This document shows positions 1-13,800 of a DNA stretch of 64,000 nucleotides, piece by piece. The stretch spans positions 13,092,974 through 13,156,973 of the forward strand of contig NC_135259.1 in the NCBI RefSeq assembly GCF_964204865.1, given 5' to 3'. Under the pieces are notes generated by a model. It did not search any database, was not told the origin of the DNA, and saw only the letters and a program-made list of their open reading frames with translations. A program made the translations under genes and the position numbers. Position 1 is the first letter of the stretch; each line of letters begins with the position of its first letter. The DNA comes from Styela clava. Lineage: Eukaryota > Chordata > Ascidiacea > Stolidobranchia > Styelidae.

Positions 1-10
1 TTGTGAACAG

Positions 11-3000
11 GTAACGTAAGAGTGACTGTTGCGCAATTCAATAGCAAACAATCTAAAATAGAGGTGATATTTGACAAACCAAAAAATAGTCAAACTCAAG
101 GATCGACAATCCGGAAACAAAAAAAGTCTGAAGTTTTGCTCAAAATCGACAAAATGATTCCTCTAGAAACTGGAGAAACTCACCAGGGAGGAAATATTCT
201 TGGTGCCTTTGAACTGGTATCGCATATGATTATTCCGAAGATACTTGGAAACGACAAAATTGGAGATAATCCGAGAAATTTGAAGACCAAGATAATTCTT
301 GTAACCATTGTGTCATCATATTGGGAAAAACCGGTGAGTCCGAGTTTATTATATGTGTAAACTGTTACCAAATATTGAATCTAAAATTTTACAAATATTC
401 TGTTTTATCATGCCAGAAAATAAGGGATTGGGTTCGATCTTTCGAGGTCAAATTTGAGAGTGTACAATTCTTTAGCCCCCGTGGTTTCTTAGATATTGTT
501 TCATACAAAAATTATTAAGGAGTTTGACGCTGTTAATGGTGCAAACATGCGACGTACAATTCTGTTTCTTACTCCCAACCCATGCAGGAATCAACCGAAC
601 AAGTATATATTGCTGCTACTTTTGTTGGGAAAGAATGAAATAATGCTGGCGACACTGACACGCCCAACTCTATTTTACATTTCTGGAAGTCTTAGTAATT
701 AAATACAAAGTGACGATGTTCCTATTCATTGTTTCTTTGGAATTCTTACATCTTTGAACATTGATTCAATATTTTTAGAACATAAATAAACTCGCCACAG
801 TATTTGTACAATTAAGCAAGCAAGGTGTATTGTCGTATATTGCTGCATATGAGATGAAAGATCGTCCAAGTCAATCAGTTCTTCCGCTAATAGTCTCGAA
901 ACAGCAGTTCCTAATGTTACCAAAACTCTACCAAATCGACGCTGTTGCTGGGCATTTAGCAGATGTGAGTACTACAGGTTTACCTTCTGTAGAAGAGGTC
1001 GCAAATAGCACTGATGCATGCTTGCAGAAACATGATTTTTTGTATTTTCTCTGAGGCATACTAAAATATATTATGCAATTCCTATGATTCCCATATTTCA
1101 CATGGTATTTTCTCAAACCATACATATATACACCGATTGTTACTGGAACTCCAATTATCTAAATATATGTCCATTTGTTCCTGCTCACTTTTTTCTTTGG
1201 GTCGATTTTGTAACACTTCATAGAAATAATTTCCTTTTTAAATGAGGCTTTTCAAGTGTGTTGGAAAGATGGGCCTTGTTGGCCTTATAACCCATGTCTG
1301 TTCGGATGTGACTGCGTTGAAAATTCAAAGATGTCTAATGGGTACAAATGCATAAGTCAAAGCCCTTATTGGTTGGATAAAGAATGTACTAAACGTGAGT
1401 AACAGTGTCATTATTGGAATGTTTTTTTATCAGTTGCTGTGGAGTTTAGTTTATTGACTTTGCTGCAAAAATCAAAATAATGTATAGGTGTAGTAATGAA
1501 CACCTTACTTTAACTTGACATTTGTCATATTTACTCTTGCCCCTTCAATAAGCTAATGCCGCCTTTACTAAATATTGTTGAAACTAGATTTTCTGGTTTG
1601 CTACAATATTTGAAACTCTGATCTTTAACATTAGTTGCATTAAAAACATTAGTTGCATTAATTAATAATAATCACTTGAGTGAGAATATCCAACTAAATA
1701 AAACTGTGTTCCTCCTTTTTTTTTTATCTATAAATGTATGCGAGTGCAACCATCTATTATTTAAATTGGATTCCGCGTTTAAATATTTATAAAATTTCCG
1801 ATGAAATTGTTTTTAAATATTTTTCAGCATCAGCGATGTTGACATGCTTGCCAGATCGTATGGAACTTAGATTACCAAAACATTACGTAACAGAATCCAA
1901 AACCCATTCAAAAGAAACACTTGTGTACATTGGTCTCATCGACATGTGGGTGATTTGTTTATTTTTTCGCAAAATTGCAAACAATTGCACGATTTAATTT
2001 TGATTAATTTTAAACTGGGAGCAGGCGCAACTTGTATGTAAATATAGACAAGTCATACGCCTTCAGTTACACTAATTGATCACAATTATGTTCTCCAGGA
2101 TACTGAGAGATGAATGTGTAGCCCGTGTTGTTGACGATCCGTCGAAGGACAAAGGAATTAGCAGTCAATCGGATGCTATTCTTAAAAAAGAGGTAACTTC
2201 CGCAATATAAAATTCTTATTTTAGTGATAATACTCAAAACGTATAATCGTTCAAATTATATCTGAATTGGTATTAGAACTTTTATGAATATCAAACTTGT
2301 TATTTCCTACTTGGATAATATTAAATTTTTACAGGGCTTATACTATTTAATCTCCAGCGACATCATGGATAATAAATGCTCGTCTGTTCTCTTTACTGAC
2401 GAAGAAAAGAAAGAGATCTCATTTACAAACACTGTCTTCAAAACCAGGTGCTCAAAATAAGGCTATATCACAACAATCAATTAAAAAATTTAAAAGGCTG
2501 TGAAACAAGAGTGCAACTAATTTAATATAGATATGTAATAAAGTTTATTTCTCATCTCCACGATATCCTTTTGTGAATCGATCCTACTTTTATGCTAGAC
2601 AACAATTTTAAACACAATCATGAAGATCATACGAGTTAAACGTTCTCCATATGTCTGGCTTTTGCAGTACAGTTATTGCGAATTGCAATTACAAATAATT
2701 GTGAATAATTTTATTTTACGCGAAATTTAGGTGTTCAATTTTGATCAAGTGGGAAGCAATTTACAAGCAAACTTGCAAAAAAAAATTTTTTTATTCAAAA
2801 AAATTTATTTATTTAGTTAATGTAAAGCAATTTTTCACAGGTCTTTTTTACCAAGAGGAGTAAAAATGGATGTCCCCGTCGTAAACGTAAAGTGTATCTA
2901 CTCTGCTAGTGCAAGCCAAATACATAGTTTAATTTTTCAGTCACCTCGAGGACGATCTGCAAGGTAAATTAAATTTTAGGCGTATACCTAATAGACAAAT

Positions 3001-5384
3001 GTGCATGATATCGGTTCTGAAACTAGCCTCTGATCTATATGTATCACAAAACTTATCTACAGTCTCTTTTCCATTACACTGGAGACAACTGTCAGTAAAT
3101 TCTATAACGGAAATATGAATAAATTAATTGTCACCTGTAGTAATATATTTTATATATAGTATCCCGTTATAATGGTGTTCATAAACCTGTCACAATTTTG
3201 ATTTCTTGTTGTGAAGTCAGCTCCCAATATATCTTAACCAGTTCTTTACTTTGATAATTGTTTGTTTAAATTTTATTACTTCATATATTACAATTATATA
3301 TAATAGACACGCCATTAGTTGAAATTTTTTTTTACCTTAACCTGACACAAGAGTTTATAAAAATTGGAGAAGTACAAGTTTGACTAAATGAATGAATAGA
3401 ATAATCTTTTTTACAGAAATGATGCTAATGGTACATTCCTAACTCAAAATGATGATGCTTTCACGTCTCGTGAAATTCTGTCTAAAACTATACTTCTCAA
3501 CGGCCATGAGTTCAACTATGAAAAATGGAGACAAAAAAATCCACTTCAGGATCCCGACGAATTTTTTGATGTCATTCAGGAACATGGTGGAATTGAAAAC
3601 ATTATTGAAAATGTTAAGCTAGGAAAGTATGCATTTGTAGATCAGGACAAAGAAAAACACAAGGACAAAACAAACGGCAGAGTTATTAAAACTGATGTAT
3701 ACGATCGTCCAAAGCTTGTGGGGCCGGATGGTCATGAAGGAGGCATTATTGGTAGAGCATTTGATGTACCAAGATTTCGAGCAAGAAATTTGATTGCTTA
3801 CCAACCACCGCCAGGATGCCATGGCGGTCCGTACGAATCTGGTGATATGTGCAACCCTATTTATCATACGAAAGCTGCTCCAACCATCCAGGCAGAAACA
3901 ACTTTAGCAACAACCATGGAAGAGGCGACCACTGGAGCAATCACATCTATACATACCACAAAAGAGCAAATCACAACATCTCAGATTACAACATTAGACA
4001 AAGAAACCACACTGAAGAGCACAACCCCTGAACCTCCAACTATATACTTTACAATTACAGTCGGGCGCACCACTGATCAACCAACGACCACAGAACTAAC
4101 AACTTCATTTGAGAGCACCACTAATCAACCAATCATAACAGAGTCGGCTTCAATCGACCAGACAACCGCACAACCAATCACAACATTAACGACATCACAG
4201 AAACAGTCGACTACGGCATTTGATCAGACATTGTCTCATGGATTCACTGTTAGACAAACATCACCTCAACCAGTATCAACAACGCTGTTACGCACCACCG
4301 AGTTAGGAGTGACTACGACAGAAGCAACAACAGTTTATAATAGTGTCATTAGAATGCAACTCTTCGAGGTTTGTTTCTATGCAAAAATATCATGATATCC
4401 AATTGTTTGATGCATCATTATCTGGGAGCTGAAATGCAAACAATTAATTGAAAGACAAATTGCGAATGTAACCAAATCTGTAATCACTTTTCAATATTTT
4501 AGGATAAAGCATTGACCCGTGAACTTGGACCTGATGGAGCCAAAGTGGGGTCTAAAGTGTTTGTTCATGTGGGACCAGGTAAAAACGCACAAGCAACACC
4601 TGGAGTTTGTCCTTATGTTCGTACATGCTGGATGAACGTGGGTGATACAGTTTCTAATGGGCAAAATAGAACAGACACGAAATTAATGCTCGTAGAAGAC
4701 GGGTGAGGCAAACAATTTTTCAGTATTTGATATTTATATTAAAAATGACCAATGATACGTGCAGTGCTGGGGTGGATATTTGCTTGAAACGATTGCTTTG
4801 TCTATTATACTTTGATACTATTTAACCTCGACTAATCAACACGTAGCCATATCCAGTTCAAAAAAGGTTGTATATATTATATTTCATTTTGTGTAATGCA
4901 TATGCGTTCTTGTAACTGAAAATCTAACTTAGAATTCGACTGAATAAGAAATTGCATTGTGGCATACTCATTTGACTCCTTTATTTCCAGATGTCCCGTG
5001 AATAAAAATCCTGCTGGTTTGGAAATATCGAGCAATGGGAGATCTCCGAATTCCGTATTTTCATTTCAGTCACTCAAGTACAACTCCGTTCCAGATGGTA
5101 TTGGATATTACATTCAGTGTAATGTAACAATATGTGACTGCTCTTTGACAGGATGTGGCAAGGTTGGAAGCTTTTTATATCAAATCCTAGATATATACCG
5201 TAATTATTTGTTAACATTATTGGGTATGGTCCAGGTGGATGCCTGTCGAAAGCGATCAAACTTTCATATACTTCGCTATAAAATTTTGTTTCAGAAGCCA
5301 TTAAACATACGGGAGAATGTTATAATTATTATATATAGAAATTTTCTCAAAGCTTCAATTGTGTTGTTTCAGGATTGCGGTTAA
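11..5384 (+). CDS. vWA-EGF-ZP domain secreted protein (3' part, 5' end outside window)
   Basis: Eleven exons can be joined: 11-333, 779-977, 1257-1394, 1828-1945, 2099-2192, 2335-2447, 2841-2963, 3417-4368, 4503-4702, 4991-5162 and 5373-5384. Phases close throughout, giving about 813 residues. The first two exons hold the second half of a von Willebrand A domain (strand NVRVTVAQF, later helix and strand VFVQLSKQGVLSYIAAY); its MIDAS N-terminus lies outside the window. Exon 1257-1394 is a Cys-rich EGF-like module. Exons 1828-2963 carry the four ZP-N cysteines (MLTC, RDEC, DNKC, NVKCIY). Exon 3417-4368 is a long linker that becomes Thr-rich and mucin-like at about 3880-4350. Exons 4503-5162 form ZP-C (CPYVRTC, GCPVNK, CNVTICDC, TGCGK). 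The reading frame stops four codons later with no membrane span, so the product is probably secreted and polymerises into an extracellular coat or matrix. The donor at 978 (gtttac) is the weakest splice call; a better-looking gtgagt at 965 gives the wrong phase. Confidence 0.85.
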
Positions 5385-6964
5385 TTCTGGTAACTGTCAT
5401 CATATATATATCAATATCCAGAGAATGCCTTGAAATATACAGCTGTTGGTTACGAATAGTTGAAGTATTCATTTTGATTTACTATTTAATTTTATGTGTT
5501 ATGTGTAATTTTATATTTTAGTGTTTTTTATTGACTTTTTTCTTTAGAATTCTTTTTTACTTTTTATTATTTTTTAAGTTTATTGTTTAAATTATAATAG
5601 TTGAATAGTTTGAATGTATGTTCCAGTTATTGATTTTGTGTGCTACGCCAGGTTTGCCACAATTGGTGCCACATTGGTATTTAGTTGGTATCTACCGTTA
5701 TTTTTAAAAAATAGGTTGTTGAATGTTTCGAATCAAAATGGTTTAAAACATACACTCCAGTTTAAAGGGGCCAACTCGTAAAACCACTATTAAAATGACC
5801 AAAAATTTCCGAGAGGTAAGTTATGGGAAGAATTTTCCGGGGGCAGAAGCTTGGGGAACGTCCATTTTGATCACTTTAAGCAAGTGAGGTCGCAGACCAA
5901 ATTTACATCGAATTTGCTATGATTGGTCAAAATAGTAGGAGAAATAACAACTCTTATATATATGAAAATATAACAATGATTGTACACAATATTTACAATT
6001 TTTAAAAATCAATTGAAGAAATTTCGGGAACAATGTACCGCAGTGTTTTTGGTTGACGTACCAGTCCCTCCCAACGTACAGGTTACTCCGAGATAGAATC
6101 ACTCTAACAAGGCTGTGTTAAAATAGGGTTTATTGCATTTGCCGAACTGGTATCAGCTAAGTTGTTTAAGTTCAGTATTATCATTATTTGTATTCTTATG
6201 CTACACTGTTGCAAACACTTAAAAATGATGTTCAGGTGTGTTCTTGTTTATAATGTGGCTCTTTGCGGTTGGAAAGTACGAAATGCGGCTCTTGGTCTCT
6301 GACTGGCTGGTCTGGACTCGAGAATAACAGACAACTTAAAATGAACTTTCTTGACTTAGAATATTGACATGCTAAATCCAAATCTCGCCCTCGCCCTCTC
6401 GACTATCACTCATTCAACGACACTTAATTTAAACCAGGAAGGTTTAGTTGGAGACGCTGGGGTTTGCCAGCTGCTACACAGCGTATCGAAGATATTAGAT
6501 ACTTTACATATCATGAGGTTGTTGTATCCGATGCATGGGCGAGCATCGGATTGAACTTAAGTCATTTCAAAAACTCTAAAATCGTCAACGTTTTTCTACA
6601 TATGAACAAAAACAAACCTAATGATATCAACAAACCTCGACCGCGATAAAACTGGTTTTGGTTTGGCTGTGAATTTTTGTTGGTATGTAATGTTTTGTTC
6701 GCCTACTTTACATCAAGTTGTATAAAGGGACTAAAACCTATGGACAGGGGGTATATTCACTTGGCTAACACAGACAGTCCACTTATTGGTAATAGAACCA
6801 AAATGAAGAGAATCGGAGTAAAATTATGGCCTAACCCTCCACTGGTACACACACTACGGAAGTATCAAATATATTATAAATAAATCACGCATTATTCCGA
6901 ATTTATTCTATAATTTAAAAACCTTTGCCCCAGGACTCGATGAAACATTCGTTGTTTTTTATAC
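5385..6964. other. Intergenic stretch, no gene seen
   Basis: This is AT-rich sequence between convergent genes. Short open frames at 5917-6102, 6369-6649 and 6677-6883 show no domain, splice context or family motif. A short segment near 5668-5690 (ccacaattggtgccac) recurs near 24430, so it is probably a fragment of a dispersed repeat. Confidence 0.6.
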
Positions 6965-6970
6965 TTTATT
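6965..6970 (-). terminator. Polyadenylation signal of the ALK-like gene
   Basis: AATAAA read on the minus strand, about 67 bases after the stop codon at 7037. It is a canonical hexamer at a suitable distance. Confidence 0.55.
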
Positions 6971-7036
6971 TTATTGAAAATTAGTAACAAAAGTGTGAAT
7001 ATAATATTAAAATTTTTCATTAATTAGAATGCCAAT

Positions 7037-9841
7037 TTAACTACTTTCGGATGGCCTTTCTTCTTGTTTATCTGATTTTAGTCGCTTTAAAAATTTGTTC
7101 AACATTTTTCCTCCATTACCATCATAATCTCGAATTGCTTTCGCCAATCTCATAATTATAAATCCGATTAACAAAGTGAAAAGAACCCCTGCAATAAACG
7201 TCATTGCAATATAAACCACGACTGGTCCGCAACATTGATGACCTGTTAAAAAAAATAAAATTTTGAGTATTTCGTTATATCAACCTCAACATGAATAAAT
7301 TAGCCCAAGCAAATATAACGTCGTACCTATGAAGCTGATAATCACTGCCCCTTTTCCGCGATTTGTCACGGCATTCCTCTGACGGCCACCATTGTTTATT
7401 GATCCGCCTCCTCCACCCCATCCATTTAAAGAACCACCTCCGCCACCAGAATAACCCCCTCCTCCGCCTGATCCTCCATCTCTACTACCAGAACCTCCAC
7501 CTCCAAAGCCACCATTGTTTTCGATGAGATTGCCGAATTTATCCGTATACATGAACTGACCACCAACACCAGGGGCATTATGAGTGACGCCAGTCGTCTT
7601 AAATGCTTTTGCTGCTCGAATTCTTACATCTTGACCTGGTGAGGCGTAACTGAGATCACCATCACCCGTATATCCAGCACCGCCACCTAAGTTGAAACAA
7701 AATATATACACGGTATTCAAATTTTTTTTTCATAAATATTTCCTTTATATATGAAATAGGAAATCTATGCTCAAATATAAGGACACGAAAGCCCACACTT
7801 GTAGCATGAAATCTTTTACAGCACCGGTAGACCGACAACTGTATAGCTGAAATGCAGTCACGGAACCACTCACAATGCGCAATTTTGATTACGTCATTAC
7901 ATACAAAAACGAATCCTACAGAGGTCACCGAAATTCTTGAAATGAATAAAAGTTATAATCTTCTAGCGAAAAATATTATCTTTAACCACGGACATTTTCA
8001 ATTTTTAAGCAATGAGTCCAGTAGTTAATGGGGAAAGAAATTTTTCATAACGATACAAAAATCAAGAACAACAACATAGTAACAAAACGATCCATATGTA
8101 AAAATTCGTGTCCAATAAACTTGCGTTGGTACCTGACGAAGAAACTTCTTGTCCTAAAAGGGCACCTCTTGTACCGCCTACTTTTTCAACACCACCCAGG
8201 CCATATAAACCTTGCGGCCTCGAACTATTTTTGCCTTCAAGTGTAAGTGATGCATCTGCATTTACGCTCCAATCGTTCCATTTTGTACCGGACCCGCTAC
8301 TTCCTCCTCCAGCGACCATTAAAATATATTCATCGCTTTCTCGCTGTATGAACGTACCACCCGATCCCCCAATAGGACCCCGAGGATTCGCGAGATCAGC
8401 AGAGTCACTTTGTTGGCCTAAAATAGAAATAAAAGTTCTCCAGGTAACAAGTTCATTTCCTTTTAATAAAAAATATAGCTTGACTCAAGTTTTAGTATAT
8501 AATTGTATGTTATAGATATAAGTAACTGTTTCTAAATAAGTACATGGTACGTGTTGAAGACGAACTCTTAGTTCATCAATTTTAAACTTTTAAGGACACT
8601 CAAACCAGATTGATATCCAGATAAAAGTGAATTCGAAAGTCAACTTGCCTTGTAGTTACTGTACTGTGATAATAAATTAGCGGAATAATGGCAAAACTAT
8701 TATGATTTAATAGTTGAGTAGTTTCCCTGAAATAATATGGTGCCAATTATATCATTAAGGGCACAATACCACTAGACTAGTAGTTAAGCCATTAAACGAA
8801 GCATGTTTGCATTGCAGGAAAGAAGATAAAAATAGTAGCATCCATGCTCTATACTAGGGTGAAGGTATTGAAAAACCTTTGTAATAAAGAGTACAAATTG
8901 AACGAAAAATACATTACCTACAATTATCTTCATGCGCTGCCCTTCAGTCATGTGGAATTCAGCTGTTATATCAGCTCCTTTTCCAGGATTTCTACTTGTA
9001 GTTGATGCACCTGATGGTCCTCTTGCTAAAAATTTAATTGTTTAATTTTTGAAAGTCAGTTTCATAGCGGAGAAATCGGTAGTAGACAATAGAATTATCC
9101 AGTTTTTCTGGCTCTATGCTAGGGTTGTATTATGGTTATGGGTATGGTATATGAAACGTTGTCAAAGCCCACATTAGGAAAAAAAACATTTTAAATTTTA
9201 GAGTCTACCTGTAACCAGGTACAATCCAGACACTGGAACCGTCCAGATTTGAACGCCATTGTCCACCTGAATATCTCCTTCAAGATTTGTGTCCGTGTAT
9301 ACGACATCGCACATTTCCTGTGAGAAATATTACGTGGTTATTTACAAAATCATTTCTGTCCTTTATGATACCATATCATAGATTAGTTTAGGGACTTGCA
9401 GAACCTACAAACGTTATCATTTATGAATCTCATATTTATTTATTTGCATAAGGTTGAACACACTTAAACTCGTACTTTTGTATGCGACCAAATTTTAAAT
9501 ATTGGAAACTGAATCTAAATTAAAGGCTTGCTTGACTAGAAAATAATTGATATTATAGTATTATAATAATTTTCGAAGTTGCGAAATGATATCCCATTTG
9601 TTTTCCCTATATACACATAATGAATAACAAATTAATTCAAAACCTAAATACAGGAAAATATATTTGCCTGACAACATAAAACAAAGGTTTATTTGCATAC
9701 CTGAGTTGGACCAAAACGACCTGATTGTCCGCAGTCACTGAAATCCCATCTTAATTCGACGACAGGTTCGGTTGGGATCTTACTTTTCACCGCAGAAAAT
9801 AGGCTAAACAATAAAACTAGTACATCAAAATAAAACTCCAT
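7037..9841 (-). CDS. ALK/LTK-type glycine-rich receptor ectodomain with membrane span, no kinase
   Basis: Six exons on the minus strand: 9841-9701, 9317-9209, 9025-8918, 8417-8133, 7686-7327 and 7242-7037. They total 1,209 nt and 402 aa, and every phase closes. The ATG at 9841 opens a signal peptide (about residues 1-24). Next comes WDFSDCGQSGRFGPTQ, matching the start of the ALK/LTK glycine-rich domain. VQIWTVPVSGLY, KIIVGQQ, a GG-GG-rich sheet and loop region and a KGAVIISFIG end follow in the order known for that domain. Residues about 341-366 are one membrane helix, then 36 mostly charged residues ending in ESS and a stop. In ALK and LTK this domain binds ALKAL/FAM150 ligands and is followed by an EGF-like module and a tyrosine kinase. 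Here GHQCCGP leads straight into the membrane helix and there is no kinase. It may be a decoy or co-receptor, or a member of the wider Gly-rich (PF12810) family. The fold is well supported; the role is inference. Confidence 0.85.
7850..8115. repeat. Dispersed repeat copy in intron 4 of the ALK-like gene
   Basis: This segment runs from a 'ggaaccactcacaatgcgca' end to 'aaacgatccatatgta'. It shares long blocks (aataaaagt..cttctagcgaaaaa, ttaatg..gaaa, aaaacgatccatatgt) with 36880-37045, 39515-39930, 48265-48690 and, inverted, 62401-62665. No coding capacity is seen. Confidence 0.7.
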
Positions 9842-10816
9842 ACTAATATACGAGACTCAAACTGTTGTCGCGCTCACAATAAATGAATGAAACCTTATGC
9901 TCAGGTGAGCGTAAAATGCCCTCAGGCTACGTGACGTAATTGGTTGCACCAAAACATTTGAAGGTAGCTATTATAGTACTTTTCTCGATCACTCGTTTGC
10001 AAAAGCGATTAATTCCATGGTAAGATCTCAAACTCAGTGCTCAAGCTCCAAACCAGGTATATATTATATATTGAGCCTTGCCCCTAACATATCTAATATC
10101 CCGTGTCTAGTCGTCAACGAGTGAGTTTGAATCGAAATTAGAGAATATCTTTAAAAAATTTACAAAGAAAAACAGAGAATATATTTTTGGTATAAATTGC
10201 CTAGCTACGTTGCTGATATCCAACAATTATAGCGATGGCAATTTAAAGACGTACGCAAGGTTTTTTTTTTCTTTCAATATGTTTTCCTAATTTGGACAAT
10301 ACGATGAGATAGATATACGATACAACCTTTTATTGCAATAAATATTACCAGTATCTCATTTTGAAAATAATAAAAATATACATTCAAAAACAGTTAAAAT
10401 TAAAATACATCTTGGAAAAATACTTTAAGCATTTAATTTGCAAAACAGATGTACCTATTTACTGATATCGATAATATTGGTATGTAATAAGTGATTTTAA
10501 AACCGATATTCAAGAATTTCACAAATTTAAAAATTATATAAAATACGTATGTTCATCATGATTTAAATAAAAACACCTGGTGAGCAAAAAAAAATCGTAA
10601 ATTGTCACAATATTCTCATCATTATAGTGAATAGTTTGAATTTTATTGGTAGCCATAGTAACCATCAACTGGGCCTCCGCATTATCGAGTTCAAAATAGA
10701 TCAAATTTCACTAGTAATATATGAGGTAGAAAATAGGTTTAAACTCAAACATAAACTATAGTGAACAAAGATGTTAAACTCTTCTTTGAATCTCTCATTT
10801 CAACACTTTCCAGCAT
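9842..10816. other. Intergenic stretch between two minus-strand genes
   Basis: It holds the promoter side of the ALK-like gene (from 9842 upward) and the 3' flank of the transporter gene. No convincing TATA box, RNA gene or conserved open frame was seen. Confidence 0.5.
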
Positions 10817-10822
10817 TTTATT
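10817..10822 (-). terminator. Polyadenylation signal of the MFSD4-like gene
   Basis: AATAAA on the minus strand, about 48 bases beyond the stop codon at 10870-10872. Confidence 0.5.
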
Positions 10823-10869
10823 TTATAGCAATATTAATATAATAAACATTTTTTTTGTTTTCGACATTT

Positions 10870-13800
10870 TTATTCGTGTTTTTCCAACATAGCTTCTGAA
10901 TAAGCTGCCTCTCGTGCACTTCTTCTTTGGAGATGCTGTCGTCCAGTTATCAGCATGCCAATATACGAAATACCAAGGAGACCTATCAATCCGCTTACGA
11001 AGTAAATCTACAATGTGAAAATGATTTATTGCAATATTATTTATATTCTATAATACAAAATTTGAATATTAACGTTTCATTGTTAGTGGCATGGGCTGCG
11101 GAGAGAAAAGTGAGAAAAAGTCTCAGTAAAATTGTTCAAAATCCCACCAAACTCGATTATTTGAGGAAAAAATATTAAAATGTCGGCTGAAGCAAGCTCG
11201 TCCATTATCTGAAATACGCAACAGCATTTCTTTCAAAGAATAAAATACATACCACACTGTAAGGGTTAATATCAAAAAGTATTCCAGCAATTGGAAACGC
11301 TCCTACAGCTCCGATAGCTGCTCCGATTTCAAATATGACAGCATATCTTCCAGATACATTTGTTATTTGTGAAACCCATGACACTCCTAAAATTTGATGA
11401 ATCCAATTTTATTCGTAAACGAAAAATGATAATAAAAGTTAGCATTCCAGTATCATTTTATATCAGTGATAAGCAATGTAATTAATGAAAATTTAGTTTA
11501 AAAATATAATACTCAAATATTTGATGGAAACGTGCTTCCTGAAACTTTTAAATAATTTGTACAAAGTTTTCAAATCCCATTGAAAGTGACTGAAATTGTC
11601 TCACCTGATCCAAACAGTGGAGATATTGCAAGTGCCCACATTCCAGTAGTTGCCCAGGCAACAAACTCATGCTCCTCCCCTAGGGCTGACATGATAGCCT
11701 AAATGGGTTTGGAAAATTTTTGTTTAGTCTATACTTTTTCGTTTACACGATTTTTGTTATTCTAGCTCTATAAACGGACAGAAGTGTGAAACGAGGGGTA
11801 GGGGTATATAGCATATGGAACACTTTGGTGGGAAGATGTGGTGTAGTACATTTGTAGGACGTATTCATTTATTTTATGTATACACATATAAGTTTATGTA
11901 CTGGTTACAAGTATAGAATAGAGCATACCGTATCTAATCTAAGACAAATTGTATTAAAATGAAATATATTTGAAAGTCCAATTTCGTATCTGATGTAGGG
12001 AAACCAATAACGTACAACAGCATAGGCGCGCGTTCAAAATATAAACTGGAAGTCAACAAAAGCAATGGATTACCGTTGATGTCAATAAAGTAAAAATACA
12101 CCCAGTAATTAACGTAGATGGCCGTAGTTTCGACGCTGCAACAAACGCTATTAATCTTCCAACAATAAAAAGGCCCCAGTACAAAGAATTGAGAGATGAC
12201 GCTGTTGATACCTTGAAAAGATAAAAGTATTGTATAATGAATGCTAACCAGGATGTTAATGATTATCACATCTAAACCATCCATTTTCTCGTGGAAAGGC
12301 TTTATAGTCGAACGTGTTTTCATAAAGGAACAAACAGTTTTGAAAGTCTTAGTAATAAGAATATTTTTATAGCACGTTTATCACCGCAAGTAGACAAAAT
12401 AACTATAACTACTATTTGGTCTTAAAATAAAAGAAAGGGAATTTCGAACTTACAGAAAATTGAAGTTTTGAGCAGTATGATACTGAATATATGTAACTTG
12501 CAAATACGTTGACTGATCCGACCTGTAATAAATAATAATATTTGTGTGGAAATTCAATAAATTTTCCCTCGGTTTATATATATATGATAAATTGGAATTA
12601 ATTCTTTCTCAAAAGTATCAACAGTATGAAGTATTGAAATTTAAAAAAAAAAAAAATGCTTCGTTGCATCACAAGGGAAGGTCAAGAAATATTTTTTCTA
12701 ACTTCAAAATATTGAATGAAAATTTAGTTTGTGAAATAATGTAAACGATTACGTATTTTCGTACTGAACATCAACTAATAATAATATTCTGTGCCAATGA
12801 TGCATTACGCATCTTTTATCATGTAGCAAATAATTAACAGCATAAATACATATGTCGTTGAAACCTCGTTCAAGAAGCCAAACAAATGCGCATTTTTTTC
12901 TCAGACCAGATTGAATTATATTCAGCTGGTACACATTTGGTACAAGAACAATTTTATGAGATGGTTCGAACATTTGCTTAGAAAAGAGCTCTATCTTAGC
13001 GAGATATTTACTGGAACCAAAGCTTCGGCAACTAGTTTATGATTCGTTGAAAAACATAGATTTTATTTACCTGGAACGCGTAAAAACAAATAACGCACAA
13101 CAGGACGACTGCAACTCTTGATAAAGGTTCCTCTGGCCTTGATTCAGACGAAACTTTTTCACCAACTCTTGCACCATCTAGAGGATCAAAAATTCACCTA
13201 CATCATTACAAATTCTCGCCAGACAAACGTGTGAGTAATTTATGACATTTGAAAATTTGCATTTTAAATGCTTTCACGCGCATATATAATTGATATATTC
13301 CACATAGGGTGTTATTAGCTTTACTATGAATATATTATTGAAATAGATGGTAAGCAGATGTGCAACGCTTTTCGTACGCTTCAAGAGAGAGAAAGTTGTT
13401 TAATTACCAAAACATAATAAGCAGAATCTTGACTAATGCTACTCTATGTTACCTTCGATGCCACCAAGCGATAAGATAATCATAATAATTGCAATTAATA
13501 ATGATAGAGCCCCAATGATGATGTAGATCCATGTGACTGGATTAATATCAATCTAAAATAAATTTACAACATTAAATTAATTAAACAGTTATAAAACAAT
13601 AAAAAGATGGTTTTGAAAGCACAGCTTAAATCAGCGAAACGCCACCTTTCGTATTTTGCTCAGTAAATATCATGTATATAGGTATAGGAATCTTCGACCA
13701 AATGAGTTTCATACATATTGACGTAGTTAGTCTTGCCACAATCCCTCAGTTTACAGCATTTTGATGAGTGGCATACTTTAAACCGTATAAGATAAGTTTA

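Noticed and set aside
180-371. Minus-strand frame over the vWA exon
   Set aside because: It is the antisense shadow of a well-supported plus-strand exon.
5885-6883. Several 60-70 codon frames between the ZP and ALK-like genes
   Set aside because: No domain, no splice partners, low-complexity composition and overlap on different frames.
12000-12045. Possible extra transporter exon beginning after 'gacttccag'
   Set aside because: It would need a 28-base intron or a phase that leads to a stop, and the resulting segment is not helix-like where helix 9 is needed.
11934-12323. 129-codon minus-strand frame in the transporter region
   Set aside because: It overlaps the true exon 12211-12074 in another frame; only the shorter exon closes phase and matches the transporter helices.
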